This document shows positions 29,595 through 41,840 of a stretch of DNA of 64,000 bases, piece after piece. The notes below the pieces were generated by a model, which worked only from the letters and a program-made list of their open reading frames with translations, was not told the origin of the DNA and made no database searches. Source of the stretch: Cladophialophora immunda (taxonomy: Eukaryota > Ascomycota > Eurotiomycetes > Chaetothyriales > Herpotrichiellaceae); NCBI RefSeq assembly GCF_000835495.1, contig NW_015622545.1, forward strand, positions 3,550,777 to 3,614,776, read 5' to 3'. Numbering within the stretch: the first letter of the stretch is position 1; the number at the start of each line of letters is the position of its first letter. A program made the position numbers and the translations under genes.

Positions 29595-31472
29595 AGAGCA
29601 CAGCCCGGGTCATTGTCAGTGGATAAGCTGTTTCGAGGAGAGAGCGGCTGATGCAGAGGGATTGACCTATATCTTGGACCAGTCTCAAGAGAGGTCCTCT
29701 GACTCTCTCATTCACAATCACATGGAGGTGGCAGTTGTTCAATCGATTGCCCAAGGAATGCTTCCACGTGTCTGCCAGTGACTGAACGAACAACGCCCAA
29801 GTGTCGACCAATGCCATTAGGGGGTTCCGGAGTGGTACGATGATGTGCAGGGTTCGTTCACATTATTGCATTGCAAAATTTTGTCATTGGACACCTCTGC
29901 CTAATTGCGAGGCGTAGTCGAGAACACATGGTCCGTGCAAACCACGGGAGATTCTGCATGGGCCTATCAACAGATGATCCCGGCCAACTTTTTGGCCTGC
30001 TGAGCCCTTGATCCCCCACGTTTGGAGGTTCGAGGTGTTCTGCACGGATGTGTTGTCGTCGTCGTAAAGCCAAGGCGAGAACATCTCGAGCCTAGGATGC
30101 TGCATGAGTCGTTATCTGGATGATGGAGAGTTGGATGGGATTGGCGATGGAAGACGAGGCGTCTTAGCCTTAGCTAGAAGCTGAAAGAGTCTCCGAGCAG
30201 CCCGCTGACCAGTGACCAGGGCCTAGGAACAATCGTCCGGAACGCGGCATCTCCTCGGCTCGGACCACCAGCAGCCCAAAGATAAATTGTCTAGGGCCAG
30301 AGGGTCGTGTGCCAACCACGGACACGAGGCTATCCTAGCTAGCCAATTCAGCAGCCTGCATATCTTTCTGAGAAGCATGAAACATGCGTTGGACTCGATC
30401 TCAATTTCGTCCATTTGTAAGATGGTTGATATTGTCGTTAAGAGCATTGGATGTCCTGGCATAAATCTGCACTGTGCGGAACATCCCTTATCGTGGAGGG
30501 CCCTCTCGCGTTCCTAATGGATCGGTGGTATCTCTCGGGTGGTAGATGCCTCCACAGCAGGTGCCCTTGGTGGCTGTTTGGTCAACTCGAGAGCGACTGT
30601 CTACTCAATGACCGCGACAATATGGTTTCGAGCATAGGTGGGTGTTCACTGCCTCGCACGTTGCCTAGTAAATTATCCTCGTCAGAACACCATAAGATAC
30701 GGCCCACTCGACAGGCCAATGACGCATATCCTGATGTACATACCTCTTGATGAAATGTTCCTGTCGCCGTGTCTCCTCAGCTAGAATTGTTGTATTTTTG
30801 AATGTTCGCCCGGGCCCCTGTTCTCTCCCCGGTGCGCCATTAGCCGGTGCTATGGTCACAACAGTGTCCCTCTGCCGGAATGAAGTACACAAGGATGCCA
30901 AACCTGTCGATCAAGGACGATGGGAGAAGGGAATTGGTGATGAAGCCCCTGCTCTGGTGCACAAAGTCAGTCCTATCCCCAGTCTATTATGGCCCCCATC
31001 TGGGGGCACTGCCGATAACGCCGCTTATCGCCACGTGACACGGGACTTGGCATCGTGACACGCTGTCGAACTTCGCAAAAGGGGCTGAGCCATCGAGGCT
31101 GCCATCAGATCCATCATATCTGTCAACATCTTCCCCTCTGTCTTCTTGTCCAGGTCTCAGTTTTCACAAGAACACACACACATACACACCACAGACAGGA
31201 GACACAGTAATAGAAGGATTTGGAGGGGGCACACCTAGCTGGAAGGACTGCCACTGTGCGACTACATCACCGAACCCAGCTGGTCTCTTTTACCACCTGA
31301 ACATCTACCGATTCAACAATCCGGGCCTCCAGTCAGCGACACGCCGCTCCGAGCAATATCCCATTTCTCGACGGACCAGTCTCATCTTTGCGTCGAACTT
31401 ATCCCGGTAAACCTCTCGGGTTCAAAACACCCTACGACTTTCCCAGTCCCAGGAATTCCCCAACACAGCAAA
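29595..31472. other. Intergenic, 1.9 kb, no gene seen
   Basis: This region holds the divergent promoters of the coiled-coil gene (-) and the RAMP4-like gene (+). Scattered frames up to 103 codons overlap on both strands and have no domain. The stretch 31130-31472 is C/A-rich and probably the 5' UTR of the RAMP4-like gene. The long frame at 29575-29817 is antisense to nothing but is cut by the true first exon of the coiled-coil gene, so I do not call it. Confidence 0.45.
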
Positions 31473-31937
31473 ATGGTCAGCCCCCTTTCCTCCCCCCCTC
31501 CATTTACCACCTCATCTAGCCCGTGACCGCTCACAGCCATGCTCCTACCACAGGCTCAAACCCCCGCGCAACGCCGCGCCAACGAGAAACACGCCAAGGG
31601 CGTCGAGAAGCGCATGGGCAAGCCCGAGTCGGTGTACAAGAAGAAAGAGGCCAGGAAGTCGCCGGTGGGCATCGCCGCCGTTGGTTCGTCCTTGTCCTTT
31701 TTTGTTATCTCTCCCCATCTATTCTTTCCCCGTCTGCTCTGGGCTCTACTCCGTGGCTGTGCGAGGTGTGTTTGCGTGTGCGTGTACCGGGCTGACCGTT
31801 GAAACACCTACAAAACAACAGTGCTCTTGATCTTTGTGGTCGTCGCGCCCCTGATCATCGAACAATTAAAGCTGCTCCCCTATCTCTGGGGCCTCCTGCT
31901 GGATCTGCTGGCCAAGATCGGGCTGGTGTCGAAATAA
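31473..31937 (+). CDS. RAMP4/SERP1-like stress-associated ER membrane protein
   Basis: Exons 31473-31475, 31554-31683 and 31822-31937 encode 82 residues. The RAMP4/SERP1 family (yeast Ysy6) consists of small tail-anchored ER proteins that associate with the Sec61 translocon and stabilise membrane proteins under stress. The sequence shows the conserved basic N-terminal half (TPAQRRANEKHAKGVEKRMG) and a C-terminal membrane anchor (VVLLIFVVVAPLIIEQL) with a short lumenal tail. The first coding exon is the ATG alone, followed by a 78-nt intron with CACAG acceptor. The second intron (138 nt) joins GTT-G to TG. A frame that reads through the introns would miss the anchor. Length fits the family (about 65-80). 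Confidence 0.88.
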
Positions 31938-32341
31938 GTTATTGTTTTCGGGATCCCACCCGGCTCCCCATAATTTCAAATGGACTCTTTACATTTCCCT
32001 TTATCAAAGCTCTCCCCCCCAACATGTTTCCCCCTTGCTGTTCTACTAAGAGCGAAACGATAGCTGAATGCGTGCAACAATCCGCAGAAGTTCCGGCGGT
32101 CAGCCAAGGAAGGAGTGATGGGTTTGGATTAGATGACGGAGACGACAGCCATTTGCCCGTTAGACGAGCTGCTGGAGGCGAGGAATATTACAACTGGAAG
32201 GGGAAAAGTTCCTGATTACATTACTAGCCATGGTGCTAGGAGTTACTCTGCACTGTATACATTGGACCACTCTATGTGAACGCTCCCTTAATAATAGTTC
32301 GCGCAAATCCCCAGCCACCACCATAGCGCTCGCACTAGATT
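31938..32341. other. Convergent intergenic region, no gene seen
   Basis: This 404-bp stretch lies between the 3' ends of the RAMP4-like gene (+) and STT4 (-). It is probably 3' UTR of both. Confidence 0.4.
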
Positions 32342-35300
32342 CTAGTACGGGATCCCGTTGGTGATTAATTGAAACTCATCGTACACTTTGGTGGTGACAT
32401 TCGCCGCGCTCTTCTTGATGCAACCCAACATGAACTCTGCTGCTTCTCTCTCGCTCCTTTCCAGCACGAACCTCTGCTTGAAGTTCCTCATCGTTTCGGG
32501 CTTGAAACACGGCAGCCCGCTGTCCAGCATCAAACTCACCAAGTGACTGAGCTTGTCGCAATAGGGCCTGCTGGCCAGGAACGCTTTGATGGTCAGTTCT
32601 TCGAACCAGCGGTATGGTTGACTGGTATGAGGGTCATTTCCGCCCATGACGGCAATCATCTCAGGCGTGAGTTTAAACGGTGCCCGTTCGAATTTGACTC
32701 CGCCCGGGGCAATGTCGAAGCAGAATCCAAAGTCGATGTGGAGGATGTGGCCCTTGTCGTCAATCATGATGTTTCCATTGTGGCGGTCCTTGAATTGTAA
32801 GAGGTACGTGATGACTGAATATGCTGCCATGCTCTTCACAAATTCGCTCCGAGCTTCCTGGTAGCGCACAGAGTGTTCGCCACCGTATTTGGTGATAAAG
32901 TAGTCATGCAACCCGTTCACCGCTTCCCGGCCCAACATGTCGCGACTGATAGAGTTCGGAAGAACGTCGATGACGCCACAGCCGGGCGCCGTTGCCGTGA
33001 CACGATACGGAAAGACGTAGACGTCCAGACCTATCGAGTTGAAGATACCGCGGAAAGCCGCAATCATTTGCAAGGCGAGAACGTCTTGGCGACAATCGTC
33101 CCCGACTTTGAAGATGGCACTCTGCCAGACCTCATAAGTTGACGCATTCCCGTCGTTCAATTCAACGTTGGAGATGTCGCTCGTATTTCTTCGGCTGTGA
33201 CCAATTCTCGGATTGGCGGTTTGAGTCTTCGGTGCCAATTCTATCAGCTCGTTCGTCTCCTCATTGGAAGCGTCCTTTTTCTTGCGGATCCGGAAAGTCG
33301 CCATGTACGGTGCCTTAGCGTGAGACTGCAAGGGCTTCCCAGATTTCCTGTCAATACCAACCACCACCCCGTCAGGGTTGCTCGGAAGATAGACACCAAC
33401 ATCGACTTTGATTTTTCGAAGCTCTTCTTCGATCTTGGCCTTCTTCTCCGGCTTGGGTCTTTTGATGAACGGCTTGAGCTTGCCCGAGATATCCGTCACT
33501 TCACTAAAGAACGCAAATTCCCGTTCGTAGAAGTCCTTGTCTTCGCCGGAGAAACTTGAAATCAGACTGTTCATGACTTTGTCCAGCGTGGGCTTGACAG
33601 GATCCGGCACTTGTGAGTCCTCGTCTTTGTATGCGTTGGCCTTCATGTTCCATATGATCTGGTGGGCAAATAACTGTGAGAACTTGCCAGTCTCTATGAT
33701 GTACCGCTCGACGTATCCCAGCGTATCATATCGAAGGCTCTGTACAATCTGTGGGACATAGAAGAACGTAACGTCGACCGAGTGGCTCTCCACAGCTCTC
33801 ATCGCATATTGAATGACGAATGGATGATTGCCAAAGGCAGGCATGAAGTACGTCACAGCCTGAACAGGGTTGACGGGTCGCCAGTACAGTAGATACTTCA
33901 ACTGAAAAGACAGGTCTGACGACAAAGCATCCCCAAGCAACAAATCAACTGCATTGGCCTCGTGCAACGCTTTCTCCGGCTGATTCATGAGTATGAAGCG
34001 GACATCGCGGCGAAGCTGGTCATGGTTGAATCGTGCCAGAAGCTGTATGGCGAGTGCGGGATCCTCTGCCCACGCGGTTCGAACAAGGCCGGCAACTTGA
34101 GACTCGGGCTGAGTTTGGTGTCCCGAATGACCAAGAGGCGACAGCCAGACGTTCAGCCGGTTGATTTCGTTCGTGAGAAGAGCTTCCAAGAGCTCCTGTT
34201 TCTGGTGAGGGTCTTTCCTGGTCGCCGAAGCCGGGAAGATGGGTGTCCGTGTACCTTGCAACAAGACTAGAACATCTTGCATAACTTGAACTTCAGCCTT
34301 CAATTGTAACCGATTACCTCCAAAAGACCAAAACGGCGGTTTAGCAAACCACTGCAGACCGACAGACAGAATAAGATCTTTTAATTTCCACATGGACAAC
34401 TTGTTGAGACAAGTACTATTTTTGACGACTCGAAGAGCAAACAGGACCACATGAAATTGCAGGTCGCGCAGAAGGGGATGTCCCTTGATGTGGATAAACC
34501 CGAGGAGCGTTCGCTCAAGCAGTCGGATAAACGTACGTTGCGTATTGGCGCTTCCTAGTCTGATGGCATTAAAATGACTTTCGAAGAATTGCATCAATCG
34601 GAAATGGGGGGCAATGGTGTTGTGCGCCACTTGCGCTTCTTTTTGTAAGGCAGCTCTGTCAGATGGGGCGAACTCTTCTTTGACATAAAAAGGATCCGGC
34701 TGCTCGAATGTGGGACTGAAAATACCAACTTTTCGATCAATCGACTTCTCCCACCCCTGCGCAACCTCTGTAAGGATGCGAGCTTCCATCCTAGGATTCT
34801 CATGAATGACCCCAAGCCATAAAGATATACCAAGTTTAATGGATTCTTTCGTGAAAATGGCAAAGGGAATATTGACCAGATAGTGTACGATAGCCGTCTG
34901 TGATTTCTTGCTTTGGCAGAGTAGAGCCGCTGCGCGTCGGAGAACATCCTTGACCTCAAACGCTTTGACGTGAACTTTCTGACTTGTCCTTTTGTGAAGG
35001 TCAAGAAGCGCATCCTGCAACATAGGCATTGGATCGGTAGAGGGCCTCTGCAGGGAAGATCTTCGTCCAGTCGTATCATCCATGTAGAAATTATCGCGGT
35101 GGTGATCCGGGATACCTGTGAATCGATATTCTTGCCGAGCAGTGTACTGGGCTACAAAATCAGACGCCATGTTGATGTCTGTGGAGTCGTTTCTTTTGTC
35201 GATGGCGTTCAGTCTACGATCGGTTGGAGGGATCATGGAGCCCATCTCCAAAGCGAACGATCTGCCCAAGGAAATGTGGCCGTATGCCCCAGTATCATCG

Positions 35301-38266
35301 AATTCAGATAGGTACGTCTGGAGGAGGCCCTTGATATCCAGAGGCGCCACTCCCATCACCATGGTCACCCATTTTCTGGCATCACTGTGCAGATTTTGCA
35401 GGGTGCGCTTGCGGAATGCGTAGTCATCAGACAATTCAACGGTGATCTTGCCTCTGGCGGAGGTGAGGGTGGATCGCCATTCGTACTCGTCGGTATCTGC
35501 ATCGAGACAACTGGACCACATTAAAGAGAGGAGCTCCAGTAAAGCGAACAAGGCGGACTTCTGGCACAACGCAGAAGGCACAAAGCTGATGATATGGTTG
35601 GCTGCCGCCCTTGCGACCTCTTGCATCTTGCTGCTACGGTGGCAGCAGCCACTGAGAATCCGAGCAAGCTGTCGCGACACATACGGCGCGCTGAAGTCGT
35701 CGTCCTTTCCGGCCACAGCTTTCTGGGTATATCTTTTGACAACCTCGTTCGCAATTGAGCCAAGGCATGCTCCCATATGGCTGGTTTGTGTCGTCGGGTC
35801 CGAGAAATAGTCCAGAATCTCAGCACAGCTCCCGGATACAGCCCGGAGACTTTCGACCAGAAATACCGCATTTAAAAACACTACCTTCTGGTAACTCAGC
35901 CTGCCGATGTCGGATTCTCGATCCGGAATAGCGAAGAGTAGAGCTTTCTTTTGGTCGTTCATATGGTGAGAGTTCATTCCCCTCCGTAGGACAGTGTTGA
36001 TTTCCACGTCTGACTCTAGAAGCTCGGCCCGGTCATCATCCACGAGAGGCATCGAGTTCATCGCCAACACCCGCAATTCATGATAATATTGCTGACCAAT
36101 GCGAGACTGAAGTGTGATTCCGTGCACGGCCACGTTGTACCAAACCTCTCGAACCATACTTAGCACGTCCCCATCTTCGGCAAGTGTGCTTTCGATCGTC
36201 AGAGCGGGTTTTCGCGAAGCCAGAATAGACAAAGGCTTCAGAAGAGGTGCTATCTCTTTCGCAGCCTGTTCGACTTCTGCGGACTGCTTGAATTCTCCTT
36301 CCACGACATCCCCTTTGCTGAGGACCCGTTCCAGCAGCTGCATTGCATAGATCTTGAATAGCGGCGATCGGTTGTCCAAATTAATTGCCAAGTATTCTTG
36401 CCCGTTGCGGACAGCTTGTGAGATAATGGTGTTTTCCTGGACGACAGCCTGGTGATGGAGTCGAGTGTAGAGCCTGAGTAGAGCCTTGAACTCGTTTTCC
36501 TTGCCAATAATGGCAAGCTTTGCGGCTTCTTCAATGATACGAGCGTCAACCACGACGCTGATTCTGCCAACCTTTTGCAGCATCATCATCTGTGCTAAAG
36601 CGATGATTTTACTGTCGTTGCATTCGGTGGCTATGACCACGATCGCGTCTGCAACATTCCCACAGACCAGTGATGTTTCTTCGTCGCCACTTAAGGAGAG
36701 CGATATGACACTTCCAGTGCGAAGTCTCGTCGTAGATGACATTGAGCCATTCTGGCCTGTGATTTCCAATATCCCGTGGGCCTGATGTACCTTTTCGGCT
36801 CCTGTCTGGGAGCTGAGAACATTTCCCAGTGAATATATCGTTGTGATGACAGCATCGTGGGAAAGCATCCTCAAGATATGCGACAGACTTTGTGCAGCGA
36901 TGGCTACTGCTGGTGGTCTCGAGGTGCCTCGGACAATGAATCTTAAAAGGACTCGGGCGTAGTTGTTGGCACCTTCAGGAATGTATTTGGCCACAACGGC
37001 CATGCTTTTCAGCACAATGTCCGCAAGGTCAATATCCGCCATCTGAACTTGGTTTGCAATCGAATCTTCGAGCCATCCGGCCAGATCCTCCGGATCGGCA
37101 ATCTCCTCATCCAGAACCAAACAATGCAGATATGCTTCCACGGCGTATGCTTTGACAGAAAAGGCGAGTCGCTGTTGCCAGACGGAGCTGAGCTGCAAGT
37201 AATCTGAGCCATCCTCCAGCACGCGCATTTGCTCACTGACGATGTCTACCAGGTACTCGACCATGTCGTCACTGATCCCGTCATCTTTAACTCGGTTCAG
37301 GTGACTACCGGCGATGTATTGATCAAGTATGTCTCCGCAGTCTACGGTATGCTCATCGCATAACATTCTGGCCGTGCACGCAAGGACCAGTTTCATGAAA
37401 CCTTTTTGCAGCAGCATGGCTCCGACAGGCAGCCCCTGCGCGGCGAATCTCTTCAGGTATTTTCTCCAGTCTCGTTCGGCGGCGTCGGGGGATGTGGAAT
37501 TTCGGATAGCCGACGAGGCAGTCTCAACGGCTATGAGGAAACGCTCGGACAGAGCTTCTTTCAAGCACCGGATAAGTTCGACTGTCTCATAGGGGGACCA
37601 GAAATTTCCATGGGCGGCGGCCGCGTCGAGAAACCCGATCAACGAGACCGTTATGGCTGCAATCTCCTGAATTTCGTCGTCGTCTGCATTTTGCTCGCCG
37701 ACTCCCACGGCTGCCAGCGCCGAAGCAGACCGAGACCAGTTCTGCGTATACGACTTGATGCTGTACGCGACTGTTTCTTTCAAGGGGGGAAATCTGAGCC
37801 CGAGGACGAGGAGCGCCTTTGTAAGTTGAAATGTAAGGGCCGTCCATGGTGTGGGTCTGATTTCTTGGATAAAGGGCGAAGATGAGAATACTTGTAGGTG
37901 CGACTCGGGTAGGTAAGCAGTCAACTGTTTGACTAGGCGGTCGGCATGAGCCAGCTCGTGCAAGTCATGGGCACTTGCGCACAACGCCAGCAAGACATCG
38001 AGTTCGCGAGGGGACATAGGCACCCGCGAAGTGGGTGCAATAGCCCGAAGAACTCCATCGAGAACACCGCCGTTCCCCTGGGATTTGGTGGAGGGCACCG
38101 ACGAGGTTAGACGTTTGAATTCTGCGTCGCGGGTCGGGGATCGGACTGCGGAGAGGGCAGCGAGTTTGGAGAAGGCCTGTCGACGCAGACCTCCATGGCC
38201 GCTGGGATAACGTCAGTCCAGACACGAAACACGGAGAGCAGGAGAATGGGAAGTATACAGGTCCAT
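32342..38266 (-). CDS. stt4: Phosphatidylinositol 4-kinase Stt4 (PI4K type III alpha)
   Basis: Exons 38259-38266 and 32342-38201 give 1955 residues. This kinase makes PI4P at the plasma membrane. The first exon is only ATGGACCT. A 57-nt intron (GTATAC ... CTGAC ... CCCAG) joins it to a frame reading MDLGHGGLRRQAFSKLAALS. Without that exon the frame has no ATG before a GTG at 38098. The large N-terminal solenoid is followed by the PIK accessory domain and catalytic PI3/4-kinase domain near the C-terminus: FKVGDDCRQDVLALQM, the catalytic loop FKDRHNGNIMID, the DFG-like HIDFGFCFDIAPGG, and the ending ITNGIPY. Length matches fungal Stt4 (about 1900-2000). No internal intron is seen. Confidence 0.93.
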
Positions 38267-39333
38267 CTGGCCCGAAGTTGCGGCGCTGTCGCGCAGGTAT
38301 GGAGGACAATCCGCCCTGGGCTGCTTGGAGGCTGCACATTGACGAAGCCCGAAGTTCAGAACAGGATGTATACCTCGCAGTGACGCGGGAGACTTGGCAG
38401 GGACCCCTGCGAGGTTGCTCGGAGCTCACGTGTCACGCCGCGATTCCGTGCCGCTTTAAGTACAAGACTACAACTCGCACTCGCTCCTCATCTTCACCTT
38501 CGTCGCCGTCATCTTCGTACGGGACCTCTTTCGTGAAATATATAAGGAATGGGAGATGAGAGCTGATTCGGCAACAGACACCTTTGTCCTTCACAACTGT
38601 CTTCTTTGCAATCCCTAGTCACGACTTCTCACAAAGAAGGACTGAACGTGGTACAACCTGGCGATATGTAAGAGTAAGATGTCCTGCTTCACTAGTTGTG
38701 TACTTCTCCTACCATGAAAACTGACTCCTCAGGGATTTCACGCGGTGGTCACCGAAGTGCTGACGTTGTTGGTGATCCTGTGCTTTGGCTTTGGAAAGAC
38801 CGGGCCCGGCGATCGTCTACATACTCACCTCAGTTCACCGGGGTTTCCGTAGCCGGTGCCAACCTCGGATTTTCGACAGTCTAGCAACGTCCAGGCGGTT
38901 AGAAGCACGAATTCCAGTTCTCTCGGCGACAATGGCAAGGAGCAAGTCGCTCTGCCTGTGCAACGCGAGGGGTTGTTGTCGAAGCCTGCCGTGACCAACG
39001 TCGACAGCATCTCCACGAACAGACGACGAGACACCAACAAAAAGGGGACCTTTTGTTTTGCGGACCACGTTCCATTTGGGATCGTGAACCAATAACTCCC
39101 AATTTACTCAATACAGGCTCTCGTGCAATTGTATCTATCTCCCGCTTAGGGAGTCCGGTTGCCAACGATCGCTCTCCAAGGTATATGAAATCGCGAGACA
39201 GCGGGTATCTGTTCAACGGTAAGACAATGCTGTCTTACATGTTCCGAAAGCGGCCGTAGCAATAGTTGATTAAAGGTTGGAGAGAGAGAAACCATCACGC
39301 CAAAGAACACCAAACCCAAAAGTTCATGACTCC
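38267..39333. other. Intergenic, 1.1 kb, STT4 promoter; no gene seen
   Basis: This region holds the STT4 promoter (right of 38266) and the 3' flank of the Stealth-type gene. There is a T/C-rich and CTCG-repeat-like tract at 38470-38525. Short overlapping frames have no domain. Confidence 0.4.
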
Positions 39334-41840
39334 TCATTTCTTCAACTCGGCCTTGCCCAGGTTGGGAAACAATCCAGCGAGCGTCTCTCTCATGGCGTGC
39401 TGAATATCCTCCAACTCCTGCTCGTCAGTCGTGATAACATCGTCGTTGAGACACATCTGGCCCGGCAGCTGCTTGTGTTCTTTGACGTAATGCCGGTACA
39501 GGGTGCTGTCGATCTGGTCGGCGTCGGTCACCATGACAAACAGCGTGTCCGACGGGTCGACCTCGATGAATTTGTACCGCATGGCGCCTTTGATGACGAG
39601 CTCGCGGTCGGCGGCTTGGGTGTCCGCGTCCGGCAGCAGTGGGCTCAAGCCCGAAGGTGTCTGCTGAAGGAGTCCTTTTAACAGGCAGTCGCCGCAATGT
39701 GGATTCTGGCGAGCTAGACGGTCAAAGATGACCGCCGCGCTGAATGTCGGATTCGTCCTCGATGTGGCCGAGTTGTCGGTATTGAAACCCGGTGCCAGGC
39801 AGTCGTCTACCGAGAATTCCGAGCAGTCGACATTTCGAATGGCGTGCGGTCCGTCGAGGGAGGTCCACAGAGAGTTCGTGTTCACCTGAGGTGCGCGGAG
39901 CCCGGCCTCTTCAAGCATGGACGGGACATGGTAGAAGATCTTGCGGCGGAACGACACCTTGTCGGCGTTCTTTGACCCTCTCTCCAGGTCGGCGACGATT
40001 GTCTGGCGCTCCTCCCAGGACAAGATGCCGTCTCGGTCGATGTCACTTCGCAGCATGATGTAGCTCCACAGGAGAAGTTCCCGGTGACGTTCGATGATGT
40101 AGTGGTTCGTCACATACCACGAGTAGAGTTGGAATCCTGGCTCGCCGCGAAATCGTTTGCAGGCACTCTGGATCTCGGAGCGAGGGAATGCCTCGATCGC
40201 CTCCCGCATAATGCTCCGCGACAGGGAATGGCCGAAGTGGCTCTGGCCTTTGCGTTTTCGGACCCCGAACCGACGGTTGAGAAGCCACGAGGTGTAGATC
40301 AGATACGGCTGCAAATGAATGTTAAACCACCTCCCGGTGCAAGGAATCAAGGTCGGAAACAAACCTTCTCGCCAAAGCGTTGTGCATCAGCCTCGGTTGG
40401 TGCAGACGTGGTGCTGTAGCCGTTGGTCTTGAAGCTCATGACGGCTCCGAACAGCGGCGAGTATATGTCCGAGGCCTCGTGCTCCCGTGTAAGTAACATG
40501 TCGTCGGACATGGCAAAGAACTGAGGTGTGGTGTCAGTTCTGACAAGCAAATGCGTTCTCGGCTTCACTTCTCACGTACCTGGTCAATGTCCGACTCCGT
40601 GTTGAAGATCTGGTTTTCGATCGTCAGGGAGTTAAATGCCGGTAAGCACACCTTCTTGTCGTCCTCGAACATCTCCTCTTGAGATATAATCTGGACAAGC
40701 TCGGAGACCTTTGGGTCGTCGACAGCAAGCCAGGTGGGCGTCTGTTTCCGGACGGGGATACCGTTCTCATAAATGGAGTTGACAAGTACTTTGATGGTGT
40801 TCATGAAATGGCCAGCGTTCTTCTCAATGCTGCGAAAAGAATAGCGTAATTCATCCCAATCCCGGTATCTGTTCATCCCGTGGGTGCTGATCCATTCTCC
40901 CTCATCATCATTCAGGATAGACCGCTCTTCCCACGGCCTGATGGTCCGTTGAAAATCCTCTTCTGAACCGTTGACCCCTGGATGTTTCATTAGCAACGAC
41001 TCCCTTCGATGACTTCCCAAGAAATGCAACCATACATAGATAGACAAAATCGATCTTGGGTTCTTCCATAATTCCCCATTTTTCCGAGTCGTATGTTCCT
41101 GAACTCACCCACTCGTCTTCCCAGCCCTGGAGGACTTCGTCCTTGACGGTTTCTTCAAATGGTACCCAGATGAACTCCGGCAGCGACTCTGCTCTCTTCT
41201 CCAGAGACAAATGCTGTTGCGACTCGTTCGATTCGTCCTCAACTGTCGGGTCGTTTGAAGAAGCGGCTGGCTCGGGCACTTCTATTTCAGTATTGGCCGA
41301 GTCCGACACGGGTTTTGGGTCAGCCTCTTCCTCTTCTTTGGTTGGAGGTTTTTCATTGACTGCTTCGTTGTCTTTCTGAGATTGAGGGTCGGGAATCGGT
41401 TCTTTGGTTGGAGATTTGTCATTCACTGCTTCGTTGTTTTTCTGAGAGTGAGAGTCAGGAGCCGGTTCTTTGGTGTCTTTAGCGGATTCCTCATTCTTTG
41501 CGGGTTGAGGGGCTTTGTTTTCGTCTTTGATGGACGGACTGGTTTCATGATTCGCTGAGACACGGGCGTCCGAAGTGTTGTTGACGGTGACGGCCGATTG
41601 TTGCATATGCTTGGGCTGCTTCGGGAGACCTATCCAACTCTGAAGACTCGCTTTGTAGCTGTTGCTGTGCCGGTAGTCGATCGAGCCTCGAGTCGACGCC
41701 AGGAAGATCGTGGTCCCTATCAGGACGACGAACAAGAACAGGACACTTGATCGAGGGCCTTTCCTCCGCCACATTGGCCTTTTGATCCTCGTCCAAAGTG
41801 GCGGTGTCCTGTGGTCATTGACCGGGTGAGAATAGTACAT
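39334..41840 (-). CDS. Stealth-family sugar-phosphate transferase (Xpt1/GNPTAB-like)
   Basis: Exons 41036-41840, 40580-40977, 40365-40520 and 39334-40308 give 777 residues. Stealth proteins transfer a sugar-1-phosphate to a glycan through a phosphodiester (bacterial capsule synthases, animal GlcNAc-1-phosphotransferase, Cryptococcus xylosylphosphotransferase Xpt1). Visible: a short cytosolic tail and one membrane anchor (about 31-49), hence type II and likely Golgi. A Ser/Glu/Pro-rich stem includes two 22-residue repeats. Conserved region 1 (IDFVYLWVNGSEEDF) crosses the first splice site. Region 2 (FFAMSDDMLL) starts the third exon. Region 3 is HFGHSLSRSIMREAIEAFPR. An EF-hand-like loop (DIDRDGILSWEE, ~542-553) follows. 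Donor and acceptor sugars cannot be read from sequence. The gene is divergent from a nucleotide-sugar transporter. Confidence 0.88.
41339..41470 (-). repeat. Two 66-bp coding repeats in the Stealth-protein stem
   Basis: Two near-identical 66-bp units encode TKEPxPDxxSQKxNEAVNxK-type 22-residue repeats in the lumenal stem. They are in-frame, so copy number could vary between strains without breaking the gene. Confidence 0.65.
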
